The notes below the pieces were generated by a model, which made no database searches, was not told the origin of the DNA, and worked only from the letters and a program-made list of their open reading frames with translations. Source: Rotaria sordida (taxonomy: Eukaryota; Rotifera; Eurotatoria; Philodinida; Philodinidae). Taken from it: a stretch of DNA of 64,000 nucleotides. Numbering within the stretch: the first letter of the stretch is position 1; the number at the start of each line of letters is the position of its first letter. The stretch spans positions 39,608 to 103,607 of the forward strand of contig CAJNOL010000511.1 in NCBI GenBank assembly GCA_905250125.1, written 5' to 3'. Below are positions 12,793-24,949 of this stretch, in pieces. A program made the position numbers and the translations under genes.

Positions 12793-14455
12793 AACGATTA
12801 AGCGCGTAGCTGAAATAAATTTATTTAATCTCTAGAAAACACAAGCATATACACCAATTCAACAGTTCCATATTAATTTTATGAATGCTCATTCGAGCAT
12901 TCTATGTTGAAAAGAAAAAAAAGTGATTCGAATTCTGTCATCGTCTCATTTTTTTTTACATTCTTACAATCATTTTCTTTCTTACGTTTTCTTTCTTATC
13001 GTGATTTTTTTTCCTCATCATTATAGCGCTTGACGTCAATGCCATGAAAAATATGGAGAGCGAGAGAGAACAACGCAATAAAACGATGTCGAATACGTGC
13101 TTATTCAATGAAGTAGTGACGTAAATAATACCAGAAAAAATTGCTGAAGTTTTATTTAGCATTTGATAAAATAGAATGGATGAGTAATGTGTCCGTCATC
13201 ATGTGACAATGTTTGACTTTAAATACTAAAAACTACGACAACGTCTGAATTGCCACTGTGCTATGACGACATCTACAAATAATAATTCAATGAGCACAAG
13301 ATAAAAACGGCGGTGAAAGAAAAATAGTATTCCTTTAGCACGTGCTCCACCGTTAATCAATAGTATCATTATAACTGATGCTGCATTTCATAGAAAAAAT
13401 GCTCCACATACTAATTAGTATGTCGAGTATTTTTTCTATGAAAAGGAGTACCTGCTATAATGATGCTACCAATTAACGGTGAAGCACGTGCTAAAAGAAG
13501 ACCAGAAAAATTTATCGTTCCTTTAGTTGTCGACTATTGCTGTAAAAAAATGCAAAAAAAATAAAAGGAAAAAAAATACGGATGCTATGAAATTATTCAG
13601 ATATATCTTTCTTTTTTTTCATGTCTTTCAGTGGTAAATGCAGGAGAAAAGTCGTTTCTGTAAAAGAAGACTGAGAAAATCATCTTTATTTTCATTAACA
13701 GACAGAAATTCAAAACTTATATTCACAAACTTGGCAACAACTTTCTAACAAATATCATTTTTCAGTACAGAGTAGACGAAAAATTGGGAGCTCATCGATG
13801 CGGAACAATCAATGGAGATTGGACTATTTTTTTATTTCGTGCTTCACACATATTGACAAAAGCAAATATATCGAGTAATCGAATGGAATTTCATCATAGA
13901 CTATTCATCGACGCTGACTTTTTACAACCATGCTCTTCTTTATTTCTTTACTGGAATGCAGTCAATAGTTGAATACACTGATTAGAAAACATGTCGCGAT
14001 ATACAAAATTTATGAATTCACGAATGAGATCTTTTTAGATTTCAAGAATACTTTCTACAGATACTAATAATGAAAGCTGCATTTCGTAGAAAGACTGCCT
14101 ACATGATTCCACTTTCACATTAGAACATGATTGAAGTATGCAAAAATAGTCTGTTGACTATCACATAAAACTATCGATGTTCTCTTCAATATTCACAAAC
14201 TTCTCACTACCACTGTGAACTTGAAAAGAGATACGAACACAGATTAGGATAATTGTTTTTTGGAAGAATAATGTGAACAAAGTTTATTTAGGTCGTTCTT
14301 CTGACTCTTGTTGAATGAGGATTTCGTTGATCAAAAAAATAGGACGGAAAATAGTTCTGTTAAGATCACGTTCGTTAGCGCGATCAGGTAGCTTACAAGA
14401 TATTAGTAATGATATTTACAGTATCAATCCTATACGTACGTATTAAGAAAGGCTT
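12793..14455. other. Non-coding stretch between stomatin and the large transposon
   Basis: Contains the hairpin element at 13334-13495 and otherwise only chance frames. The stomatin promoter should lie in the first few hundred bases, but no TATA box stands out. Confidence 0.4.
13334..13495. repeat. 162-bp near-perfect palindrome (hairpin MITE-like)
   Basis: The left half starts TTTAGCACGTGCTCCACCG and the right half ends CGGTGAAGCACGTGCTAAA. The arms of about 80 bases pair nearly throughout, including TCATAGAAAAAATGCTC with GAGTATTTTTTCTATGA. They meet at ATACTAATTAGTAT. No clear target duplication was found. It could fold into one long hairpin. It fits a fold-back MITE, or less likely a hairpin RNA precursor. 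Confidence 0.7.
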
Positions 14456-15215
14456 CATGAAGTCACTGCCTATATAGACATTCGAAAAATTTTATATTCT
14501 TGTCTCCCTATTATGGAACAAAAAATAATAAATAAGAACCTGTATATTCAATGTATCAGCGTTGCCTACTTTTTTGTTTAAGAGTTATGAGGCTGACCAT
14601 AGTAATAAATAACAATAAACTATACAAGGTCATGTAATTTGTCACTCTCACGCTGTTTATTCGATCTGTTTGCCATTCTTCAATCAACCTTGCACTGTAA
14701 TATCTCATAAGATAGAGCATATTTTACTCTATCATTTTTCTATATATAGCTGCGTTCACAAATAACTTCAAAATCGATAAGCCTATTGATCTGAATTTAA
14801 CAGTAGTATTATTAAGAAAAGTTTTACACGGGTTTGTGACTCAAAAGGACTCATGATAGAGAGTTTCTAAAAAGTTAATAGCAACCTATTAAAGAGCATG
14901 AAAAACTGCATCGATGCATATATAACTTTTTGGAAAAAGAAAGATGTGCTCAGCATATAAATTTTTTACTCAGAATGATCCTCTAAGTCATTTTTTCAAT
15001 TTATTTTTATTGTATTTCAAACAATAGTTCTATGTTAATTGAAAGTTACATAGAAAATACGTATATGAAATATAATAAAAGCTGCTCTTTATTAGATATA
15101 ATCTGAATATTGACAAGAAATCTTGCTTATCAAACAGCATAATCTTAATGGTATCAAACTTATTAACTAACGAACTTATAGGAATATATTTAGGTTATTT
15201 CAATAGACTCGACAT
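14456..15215 (+). repeat. Left long inverted repeat of the large transposon
   Basis: Matches the reverse complement of 22165-22919. Shared landmarks include TAGGAATATATTTAG at the inner end and GAGCATATTTTACTCTATC in the middle. Confidence 0.8.
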
Positions 15216-16800
15216 AATGATTCTGTAGTCTTGATGGAATTTCGGAAAGAATTTATTATGTAGGCGACAGTACCCACAAACTTTTTCTGAAACATATTTG
15301 AATTTTTGAATGTGAAAATCATATTCATATCAGTGAAAAATGGTCCCTCCTAAAAGAAATTACAATATAAATAAAGAATAAAAAATTATAATCAAATTTA
15401 TTTTTTAGAAATTTAAAATAATCAACGATGACGAAGAGCCATAGAATTAAATGAGATAGAATATGGATATTCACTTTATGAATTCATAAGCCTGTTGATG
15501 TTGATATACATTAAGATAATATTTAAATTGATTTTCGGTTTCTCCATCATCCTCACTAAGCAATAAATATCATGTCTATTGAAAAAAATAAACGAAGCAT
15601 CATCTATTATATGTCGAACAGCTATATTTGGAATGAATTTATCAATGAATATCATATATCTAGAATCAACGATGATGTTACAAAAGCTAAGAAATACTCC
15701 TGTTAAAGTAATGAATTCTTTACCAGAGATGCATACCTGCTATCATTCGTCGTTTGGAATTTATATTCATTACTTTTTGATTGTATTTTCTTTGATTAAT
15801 CTTTATTAATATTTGAGATTGAACGCTTCATAAAACTTTTTCGTTTTTTACTAATCAAGTTTGAAAAGTAACTCTTGATTTATGATTATATGAGTTGGAG
15901 ATAAGATTGAATTTGCAGTTTTTCATTTATCTTTAGTATTTTTACCTCTGAGAAATAAAAAAATAAGACTAATTATTTAATTAACATAGGAATATTGATA
16001 TTACGATGAAAACAGCAGATACTTGCCAATTTTGATTACTTATGTCTTCGTCATTATATCTGTTGGTCAGGCAGCCAATCTGTTCTTGAGTGAATCGTGT
16101 TCTTTACTCAAATTCAGATAATACATTGTTAACAAAGCAGACTTGTGTTAGAATCGTTTGTAGATGAAGTTGATGAGATAATTAAAGTATTGTTTGAAGA
16201 TGCAGCGAATTGATAAATAATGTTTTCAAGTTTATTTTTGTAAATATTAGCTACATAGTCTATAATTAATGGTTTTGTCGGCTGCTATTTGTGTTTATCT
16301 GATGAAATATGCAATTCTGTTTTTACAATAGAATAGAGTACACGTCAGACATGTTGGATCATAACAATCAAATGTGGCAAAGCTCTATGAAATAGTAAAA
16401 CAAATAGTTCATTAAAGAAGAATTTGAAAAGCTTCTTACTGAAAATCAAACTACTAAACCGAAGATATCTTTCGTAATGCTTGAACATTATTTTTCATTC
16501 GTGTATCGACTTTTCAATTCACCTTAACATGTTTGTCCTCACCAAACTCCACAATAGATATAATAGTCTTTGTAAGATGTTTTATGTTTAATCATTATAA
16601 AACATGATGTTCATCAACATCAAATGCGCATCGTGTTGAAATTTTTGTATCATGTAAAAGACAACTTGTAGTTTCGACATTTGCAGATGCATTTTCAATT
16701 TTAGAGAAGAAGTTAATAGTGTTTTTTGATTCTGGGCCATTCTAATTTGTGTAGTTTCTCACTGGACATTTTCTTTTGAGATCATGGCAAGGGGGAAACA

Positions 16801-17367
16801 GCGGACTTCAAGACTTCAAAAGACTTCAAAAGACTTCAGCTGCAGTGACTTCATATTTTCACAAGACTTCAAAAGAGTTCTAAAGAGTTCTGAAGACTTC
16901 ATAGGACTCCAAATGACTTCACAAGACTTTATAAGACTTCGTATGACTTCATGAGACTTCATGAGACTTCATGGGACTTCAAAAGACTTCGTTAGACTTC
17001 ACAGACTTCGTGAGACTTCACGGACTTCATGAGACTTCATGGATTTCATGAGACTTCAGAGACTTTGTAGGACTTCTTGAGACTTCATAAGACTTCATAA
17101 GACTTCACAAGACTTCAAGAGACTTCATGAGACTTCATTAGAATTCNNNNNNNNNNGACTTCAAGAGACTTCATGAGACTTCAAGAGACTTCATGAGACT
17201 TCAAGAGACTTCAAGAGACTTCATGAGACTTCATGAGACTTCATTAGAATTCAAGAGACTTCAAGAGACTTCATGAGACTTCATTAGACTTCATGAGACT
17301 TCGTTAGACTTCATGAGACTTCATTAGACTTCATGAGACTTCATGAGACTTCACAAGACTTCAAGAG
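16801..17367. repeat. Minisatellite, unit about 10 bp (AGACTTCATG)
   Basis: Dozens of head-to-tail copies of a 9-11 base unit, with variants AGACTTCAAG, AGACTTCATT and AGACTTCACA. The array is part of the hAT-like element and resumes as a shorter block at about 18003-18140. It contains an assembly gap, so its true length is unknown. Confidence 0.9.
17147..17156. other. Assembly gap (10 N)
   Basis: Ten undetermined bases inside the tandem array. This is probably a collapsed or unresolved repeat, not a real 10-base unknown. Confidence 0.97.
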
Positions 17368-17517
17368 GCAGATTCCATGCGTATCAAAAAACCTTATAGA
17401 AATTACATGAAACTTCTATAACATGCAAAAAACAAAACTTATCCTATCGAGATTACAAAAGTGTTTCTTGTTTCTGAGAATTGTTTCTCGCAGTATATCT
17501 ATATCTAGAATAAAGAT

Positions 17518-17751
17518 GTGACAATGACACAAAGCGTTGATGAAATTAAAACAGAGAAAATAAACTTTACTGGTATGCGTATGTTTGATTCGATTAATTC
17601 AGCATTGGAAAACTCCTATTCTCAGGTGCAAATAAATAACAAGACTAAATTTATACGCAAGCAAACGACTTGTTGGTTATTGACCGACGAAGCTAGCCGT
17701 TTATCGGCTGATAGATTATCACGAGTGATAGAAATAAACAAAAAGGAATAA
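17518..17751 (+). CDS. Possible captured coding fragment inside the hAT-like element, 77 codons
   Basis: ATG 17518 opens a 77-residue frame in the unique core of the element. The C-terminal half (FIRKQTTCWLLTDEASRLSA followed by DRLSRV) has strong protein character, with a hydrophobic/charged pattern unlike the surrounding repeat. I do not recognise a family. It could be a fragment of a host gene captured by the element or a small element-encoded protein. Expression is not evident from the sequence. Confidence 0.35.
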   Translation: MTMTQSVDEIKTEKINFTGMRMFDSINSALENSYSQVQINNKTKFIRKQTTCWLLTDEASRLSADRLSRVIEINKKE

Positions 17752-20180
17752 AATTCTTCATAAGATTGACATCGAATAAATGAAACATTTCTTATAAAAA
17801 TAAACCACTTCATTCAAAAAGCATTCAGTTCTTAACTATCATGTTTTCTAAGATCCAACAAACTTGAATTTTTTTCCAGTACCTTGACAAACAAACAATA
17901 AAAAGTTCACCTTTCTGCTAAAATAAGACCGTCGAAAACAAGACAATTTCATTGCTTTTTTATGAATTTTCATGCACTAAATGTATTTCAAAACTTCCAT
18001 AAGAATTCATGAGACATCAAAAGACTTCAAAAGACTTCAAGAGACTTCAAGAGACTTTATGAGAATTCATGAGAGTTCATAAGACTTCAAAGAGACTTCA
18101 GAAGGCTTCGAAAGACTTTCAAGATTTCATGGGACTTCACGACTGAAGTCTCTGCTGTTTCCCCCTTGGATCATGGGCACATCAATACAGAAAGATATTG
18201 ACTAAACATAGCAGTGACAATAAATACTCTACTATTTCGATATAATGGTTTTCATCTATGTATTATCAGATTTCGCTTTTGATTACTGCAGCTTTTCGGT
18301 CACATGCTTCTTTTCCTGATAGTGGCTTGGAAAAGTTTATACGAAGAATAAAAGCTCGCATATTTTGATTAAGTTGTTGGACACCAAGAATTGTCAATAA
18401 GCCATGGTAACATTCGGCACTATCACATCCCAAATAAATTGTCTTTAGTTGATCATTTTTATTTTTGAGTCGCCCGAAGATGTTTTCTAAAATACTAATT
18501 CCTATTGGCCTATCTTGAGTAAATTTATCGAATATGTAACAAAATATACGATATTTCAAGCACGCACTTCGACCAGTTCATTAAAATCAATAAGAATAAT
18601 GAGGTTTAATAGACCACTTTTTATAAATCTAATTAGATTGTATCATAGATCTCGTCAATTTTGAGTTATAGTAATAATGAGAGAAAGTGCATGTAATTCT
18701 ATTTGAGTATCCTAGAAAAACATAAAAATCTCTTATTCATATTTATCTCTAGTATTATCTAATCACAGAAAACGAATATATGAATCAGTTTTATTTACCT
18801 TTAAAGCATAATGCAAATGTGTAGTTTCTCTGGTTATTTTTGACAGAAACACATACTTGCATATGATTTGGTTTTTCGTAGGAAGATTGTATTTTCAGTT
18901 TTACATATACTTTGAGTTGAACCATGATACTATATAAAACTAGATTAATAGGATTCTACAAACCTCATAGTAATCTTGATGGGTTTCAGAGATAGATCGA
19001 TAATTTGTTAATATAACTAAATATTGTAAACGAACAACGTGAATCAAATGCCACGGCAGGCTTTTTCTATCGAACCAAGTGGTTTGTATTTCTGGGTATG
19101 TTGTTGATAACCACTTCATAGCCTAGTCAACTACTAAAAATATGCCACTTTCATTCATATGGTCAAGAACAAATTCCCTGTAAGCCTCGTAATGCACTGT
19201 TCGAAGTTGCTATTTTTTCCAGTTACATATGAACTTCGTACTTTGATGACATTAAACTAAATATTAGTATGGAATGCACGTCTTCATCCAAAGCTTTGCT
19301 ATTTTCAAGAAGAAGATAGACATCATTCAAAGACGATTCGAAGAGAAAACCATCCAAACACCTAAAATAATGACAATATGCGGGTGAGAAGAATGCTTTC
19401 AATTGACAATTCCTTCTGGTCATGCTCTTGAGTACCTTCCACTATTCAATAATAATTTGTCGGGGTTTGATCGTTAAAAGCCTAACGATAACAATGCTAC
19501 AGCCCAGGACTACTGGGGAAAATGTGCATTTTGTATAATAGTTTGAGATAATTACGTGATTGATGTAATATTCTTTTTAGTTCAGCAGTTCTTGAATTGA
19601 ATACCTATAAGTCAATGACATATGAAGAATTATTATTAGTAATTCACTTACCAAAACAAATATATTGTTCGTAAATTTTAGATAAATCTTCAAAATCACT
19701 TGAACTATCAGATGGTATGTTATCAATGCTAGTCACTTACTTTCGCGAGGAGATCGAAAACTAGATTGAGTTGCACATCGGTTGAAAGGTAGTAGTCGTG
19801 GTTTTAAAACACAATGCCTTATCTTCTTCGATAATTCGAGAGTCGATGAAATTATGGATTGTTTTAGATAATTCGCATTTTTCTTCATTAAATGATTTTG
19901 TTTTTTGTGCCATATAGCAAATCAAATGATAGAAGAGAAGAGAGCATAAAATCAATGACGCGTTCGATTTGCTGGATAGAAAATCGTTGCGCTAGCATAC
20001 GAGATATATTGATCGAATTTCCACGTCCTTTTACACGAAATTTAAATAGTAAATATAGTTCATAGAAAATCAGAAATCTTACCAAAGCACTAAGCTTGCT
20101 TCCTGACAGCTTTCATTTGCCGATCAGTAACGCCTTGATAGTGTTGTCTGAGAATATAGGATTGAAGATCACTAGCTACA

Positions 20181-22164
20181 ATAGTTAATATTCATCATTG
20201 TGAAAACTGGTGATTAGTTCTATTCCATGCATCACTTAAGACATCTATTACTACTTCGAAGTTACTGTAACATGCTGAAATTGAGAGTTATCAGATCTAA
20301 ATAAATATGCAGCGTACTCATACTTGGCAGCAACTGTCTTTTTCGATTTTTCAATCTGTTCATCAATAAGACTTCCAAATATCCTCAACCGTTTGATACC
20401 ACAATTTTAATAATATGATGAGGTAGTTTTGTCACATGACAGAAAAAAATTGTATGTTTCCGGACTAAGGGAATGAAAATCAAGAGTTAATTTAACCTTT
20501 GTAAACAACTTGTGTATGACAGAATTTCTTCAAAATTTTTTCTATGTGTTTGGTAATAAGATGTATCCAATTCTTCTGATAAATCCGTAATGTCAATATA
20601 ATGAGGAGAAGTAGATGCAGTTGGCGGAATGTGAATAAAGTTCTAGTCGTAAATTCACGCTAGCAAAATTATGGATTTAGTAATATTTTTTCAGTAAATT
20701 TAGATACTTACCTAATGGCGAATTAAGTTCCTTTCCTGCATCTTTTTTGATCTGATCATCTAATCCTATTCCTTAGTGTAACGATAAAATAAGAAAGAGA
20801 TGTTATGATAGATTGAAGGAGTAGCTAACCGCTACTTGGCAATGATGTTTATTAGCTACTTTACATCTCCAGAATGTGTCTATTGCACATTCAACACAGG
20901 CTTATATATGATAGAGAAACAAAGGGAGAGACAATACAGAGAGAACAATAGAGAGAGGAAGAGGGAAGAGGAAGAGCAGTGAGCCGTGACGTATATATCG
21001 GCACACTTAGTTATTGCAAGTCCAAGTATTATATTCTTGTTCCACAAAAATTACTCCAAATGACTAAGACCAAGCATTTTGAAGGTAATCGCAATCCATC
21101 ATAATTTCGTGAGACAGACTTTTTTCTAAACAAACTATATATTTTAATATTCATCGTTGTTCGTGTGATCAAAAAAGAGTGATGGCACTCCGAACAAATG
21201 TAAGATTGCTGTAGATTTGTAGTTTTTTTATATTAATATATTCAGTGACTAATAGAAGATGCTCAAAATTGGAACCACATGTTCGAAATGAAAGCATTGT
21301 TAAATTTAGTAGTAGTTCGAAACTAGTATAGTAACATTCGGAAAGAATCTGAAAAAATCACTGTATGCAATAATAAATGATTAATGTCAAACATTACATC
21401 TGGTTGTTTGGAGCTGAGAATAGACGAAAACTGTGCTTCATTTAAATTTTTATCGATCATATATAATTTAAAATTGTTAGACAAAGATCGAACGATACTA
21501 ATTCAAGAAAAATTAGTCTAGAAACACATGCGAAAGCACCCAGTGACTGATGTAAATACTAATAATCATCAACTCGTTATTGTTCACAGAAAATAAAAGA
21601 TATTTGTTCTAAGAAGAACTACTACTTTATGCATTATGTCTTTATGGTTGCGTACGATTAGCTAATTTGACCGTGAAAGAATGCTATTTTAGTTAATTGA
21701 CCACAAAAGAACATGTAGAATATATACGTATATAAAGTGAAATATAGATCAAGAACGTGGAACATTCAAAGAGAGAAATATGGAATGACATGGAGAGAGA
21801 GTCGTGAAAAAGAACGAATAAAAATACATGCTGGGATACGAGAAATTACATAGTAAAGCCTATAGAGAGAATAGAAATAATAGCAGAAGTATAGGATAGA
21901 GAGAGAGAGAGAGAATAGGCAGAAAAACCAATAATTCTCTACACTATTATTCTATTCCATAGAAGACTGAAAATAGACAATATTGAAATGTAAACCATGC
22001 GCGGTGCTTTAAGACACATGTGTTGATAATCTTTCGCGATAAAATACTTTTCAAGCTTCCTAAGCATAAAGATGAAATGAGGTAACAATAACAAGGTTTC
22101 TTATGTTCTCATAGATGCTTAAACTCTCTAATGTTCGTCTTATGTCGAAATGTCATAGTGTCTA
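20181..22164. other. Transposon interior without recognisable coding sequence
   Basis: Probably the 5' part of the degraded transposase region and its leader. It contains a purine-rich patch around 20900-20970 and a (GA)n run at 21899-21914. No intact frame is found. Confidence 0.4.
21899..21914. repeat. (GA)n microsatellite
   Basis: Eight uninterrupted GA units. Confidence 0.9.
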
Positions 22165-22919
22165 ATCTATTGAAATAACTAAATATATTCCTATAAGTTC
22201 GTTAGTGGATAAGTTTGATACCATTAAGATTATGCTGATTAGGAAGCAAGATTTTCCTTCAATATTCAGATTATATCTAATAAAGAGCAGCTTTTAATTA
22301 TATTTCATATACGTATTTTCTATGTAACTTTCAATTAACATAGAACTATTGTTTGAAATACAATAAAAATAAATTGAAAAAATGACGCAAAGGATTATTT
22401 TGAGTCAAAAAAAATTATATGCCGAACACATTTCTTTTTTCCAAAGAGTTATATATGAATCGATACAGTTTTCCATGCTCTTTAATAGGCTGCTATTAAC
22501 TTTTTAGAAACTCTCTATCATGAGTCCTTTTAAGTCAAAAATCTGTGCAAAATGTTTCTTAATAATACTACTGTTGAATCCAGATCGATAGACTTATTGA
22601 CTTTAAAGTTATTTGTGAACGCAGCTATATATAGAAAAATGATAGAGCAAAATATGCTCTATCTTATGAGATATTACAGTGCAAGGTTGATTAAAGAATG
22701 GCACACAGATCGAATAAACAGCGTAAGAGTGACAAATTACATGACTTTGTATAATTTATTGTTATTTATTACTATGGCCAGCCTCATGACTCTTGAACAA
22801 AAAGGGGAAAAGGCTGACACAGTGGACTTGCAGATTGTTTATATATGATCTTTCGATTCATAATAGAAGGACAAGACTGCCAAATTTTTCATATGCCTAT
22901 GTAGACAGCAGTCTCATGG
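22165..22919 (-). repeat. Right long inverted repeat of the large transposon
   Basis: Inverted counterpart of 14456-15215. The 98-codon open frame at 22552-22848 lies wholly inside this arm. The left arm does not keep it open, so it is not treated as a gene. Confidence 0.8.
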
Positions 22920-23093
22920 ATCCTCTCCTAATTACAAATTGGCAAAAAAACTAAAGAAAACTGAATATTTCGTTTAATACATAAATTTAAAAAAAATTTC
23001 GAAGTCGTTTCGTTATCATCAATTTATTCAAAAAATTAATATTATATAAGAAAAAAATGAAAAAAAATTAATTTGTTTATATTCGTACATAGT

Positions 23094-23366
23094 TCATGGC
23101 ATTTCACCTCGATAGATGCGTGACATAAATCTCATATATTCATCATAACTGACTCGTCCATCTCGATTATAATCCCTTCTTGATAAAACACGTTGAATTT
23201 CAAAATCATCACAAGGAATACCTGAACGTAGAAGACATTGACGCAATTCACTACCGGTTATATAACCATTATGATTTGTATCAATTTGATGAAATGCTGT
23301 TAGAAGTTCATACAATTAATCGGCATCAAGACTGTAAATATTTGTTCCATCACCAGTACGTAACAT
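23094..23366 (-). pseudogene. EF-hand (calmodulin-like) gene copy with a premature stop, right copy
   Basis: From ATG 23366 the minus-strand frame reads MLRTGDGTNIYSLDAD, then TAA (23318-23316), then an uninterrupted 73-codon continuation to the stop at 23094-23096. Two good EF-hand loops follow the stop: DTNHNGYITGSE and DYNRDGRVSYDE. The left copy (8328-8585) has AAA at the stop position, so a CAA or AAA codon probably mutated to TAA here. Except for this one codon the gene looks healthy. It could be a very young pseudogene, a sequencing or assembly error, or a gene restarted downstream, although no ATG lies close after the stop. The intact product would be an 90-residue two-EF-hand calcium-binding protein. 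Confidence 0.7.
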
Positions 23367-24949
23367 CGTTTTTTTAAATAGTATTTTCATATATTTGCAG
23401 TATAATATTTTTTTTTACTGACCAATCTATTCAATATTATAAATGCGTAATATACAAAAAACATAATTATTTATATAATGATGCATAAAAAAGAAAAAAA
23501 AATCATCCACTCATCTTACGTTAAAACGATAGGTCATTGTAATTTACCAAAGTTAATATATCTATTACATAAAAAGTTGTCAAGAGATATTTCTTTTGTA
23601 TTGATAGTTATATTTGTGATAATTCTTGGTCATGAAGTTTATCATGTCTTCTCATCAATAGAATACAATCGATTGATTAAATCAACTGTTTAGCAATATA
23701 AGGAATATATATTTATTTCAATGAACAGACAAAGTAAGTTTTGATAAAGATTCTATTTATTCTGTGATCGTTTTCAATTGAAAACATAAAAATAAAAACA
23801 AAAAAAAAGTAGAATTAGTTTTTTAGTTGTTTTATTACTCTAAGCAAAATAAGGTGTTATTAAACCATAAATGTAATTAAATCTTTGTGATTCATGGTAA
23901 AAAGCTTAATAAACTCTATTCTTGAATTGTGTTAGTCATACGATTTCTTTTGGACATCTATATTGATTATTATTCGTCGTCTTTTATTATTTTCTCGGGA
24001 AATCGAGACCATGTAGTCATATTCTCAATAGATTAGTTAATTACTTCGATGAATAAATCCCTTTTTTGACAGTCTTTTGTCAGTATTAATCACTCATTAT
24101 TGTCATTTTCTCGTTTTTATCCAACTTAGTTATACAAGCTTTCAATGACGAACAAAGCCGCGTAAATCATGCATTTTTTTTCTTTTCTAAACAAACAAAC
24201 ATAAAACGTGATTGATAATGCGTCACAACTAATATGAGATATTTCATATCCTCTTGAGAGACAATCTTTATGCTTCATTACACGCACATGACTGTATCAA
24301 TAATAAGTAATGATTGTAGTAAAAAATGGATATGAAATATAAATAGGAATAAACAGAAAACGAAATATTTCGAAGTAAAATAAAGTTGAAAGTATATTCT
24401 TCAAGTTGTTTGTCGTTTTTTTGAGTCATTGATTAATAAACTCAAAATTAAATTATTTCCGACTACCGTTATTTGATTGAATTTAACAAAAAAAAAACAG
24501 AATAATTATTTGTAGACTTTGTTTGAATTACAAATTGAAAACCATCAATACTCAATCACTTTTATTTTCCTATTAGACAAATCATGAGTAAATGTTAAGA
24601 ATACATGTTTTTTTATACAAAAGACTATGATATTATTTTTTTCAAAATGCAAACAAAAAGAAATTGATCGAAATCGTTGGTTAATATATAATTCATCCTC
24701 AGTATCTTAATGTCACCAGGATAAAATATATTATTTAAAATAAATAACACAATATATTTAAAAAAACTTTTTTTCATTTAAGACAATTGAAAAAAAAATG
24801 GTGCCTAATCAGTAATAATCTCCTATACTGTTCTATGATGACAACATTGAGAAATAAAATAATAGAAAGCAAAGAATAACCAGTAATTATCTTCTTCTTT
24901 TATCTATATATAACGAAGATATGTCAAATTTTGATGACATGATCAAAAA
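23367..24949. other. Non-coding stretch in the right arm
   Basis: AT-rich, with chance frames only. The bases just upstream of the EF-hand ATG match those before the left copy. Otherwise nothing is recognised. Confidence 0.4.

Larger units (their letters stand above)
16788..18168. mobile_element. hAT-like non-autonomous element, 1381 bp, packed with a 10-bp tandem repeat
   Basis: The left end CAAGGGGGAAACAGC is inverted exactly at the right end as GCTGTTTCCCCCTTG. The octamer GATCATGG flanks both sides (16780-16787 and 18169-18176), a precise 8-bp target duplication as made by hAT transposases. Inside are two blocks of a degenerate AGACTTCATG-type repeat (16801-17367 and about 18003-18140) around a unique core of about 630 bp that has one open frame. 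No transposase is present. It is nested in the larger decayed transposon and must be younger than it. Confidence 0.88.
16445..20180 (-). pseudogene. Degraded DDE-type transposase, minus strand, interrupted by a nested element
   Basis: Three groups of coding remnants lie in transposase order on the minus strand. (1) About 20180-19890: VTDRQMKAVRK followed by FKFRVKGRGNSINISRMLAQ and RFSIQQIERVIDFMLSS. (2) 18559-18266: YLGCDSAECYHG, in which the Asp fits a catalytic DDE position, then LRINFSKPLSGKEACDRKAA, then IKSEI followed by two stops and a matching continuation YIDEN. (3) About 16700-16445: VEFGEDKHVKVN, stop, KVDTRMKNNVQALRK. The (S/P)xGKxxCDRxxAxxK signature recurs, to my recollection, in long transposases of many invertebrates. 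I cannot name the superfamily with certainty. Stops and frame breaks are numerous, so it is dead. Segment (3) is separated from (2) by the nested element at 16788-18168. Confidence 0.6.
14456..22919. mobile_element. Large decayed DNA transposon with about 760-bp terminal inverted repeats
   Basis: About 760 bases at each end (14456-15215 and 22165-22919) are inverted copies of each other, roughly 85-90 percent identical by eye. The interior of about 7 kb contains ruined transposase coding sequence on the minus strand, including a DDE-type segment, and is interrupted by a younger hAT-like element. The outer ends begin near a shared CATGA. I could not find a convincing target duplication. An alternative is that these arms are the innermost part of the surrounding inverted duplication. 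Their higher similarity, compared with the 60-85 percent of the outer blocks, argues for terminal repeats of a separate element. Confidence 0.65.

Noticed and set aside
16801-17367. CRISPR-like array
   Set aside because: The repeats are 10 bp, head to tail without spacers, in a eukaryotic transposable element.
22552-22848. 98-codon frame in the right transposon arm
   Set aside because: It lies entirely inside the long inverted repeat, and the left arm has no corresponding open frame.
14456-22919. LTR retrotransposon
   Set aside because: The long terminal copies are inverted, not direct, and no reverse transcriptase or gag-like sequence is seen.
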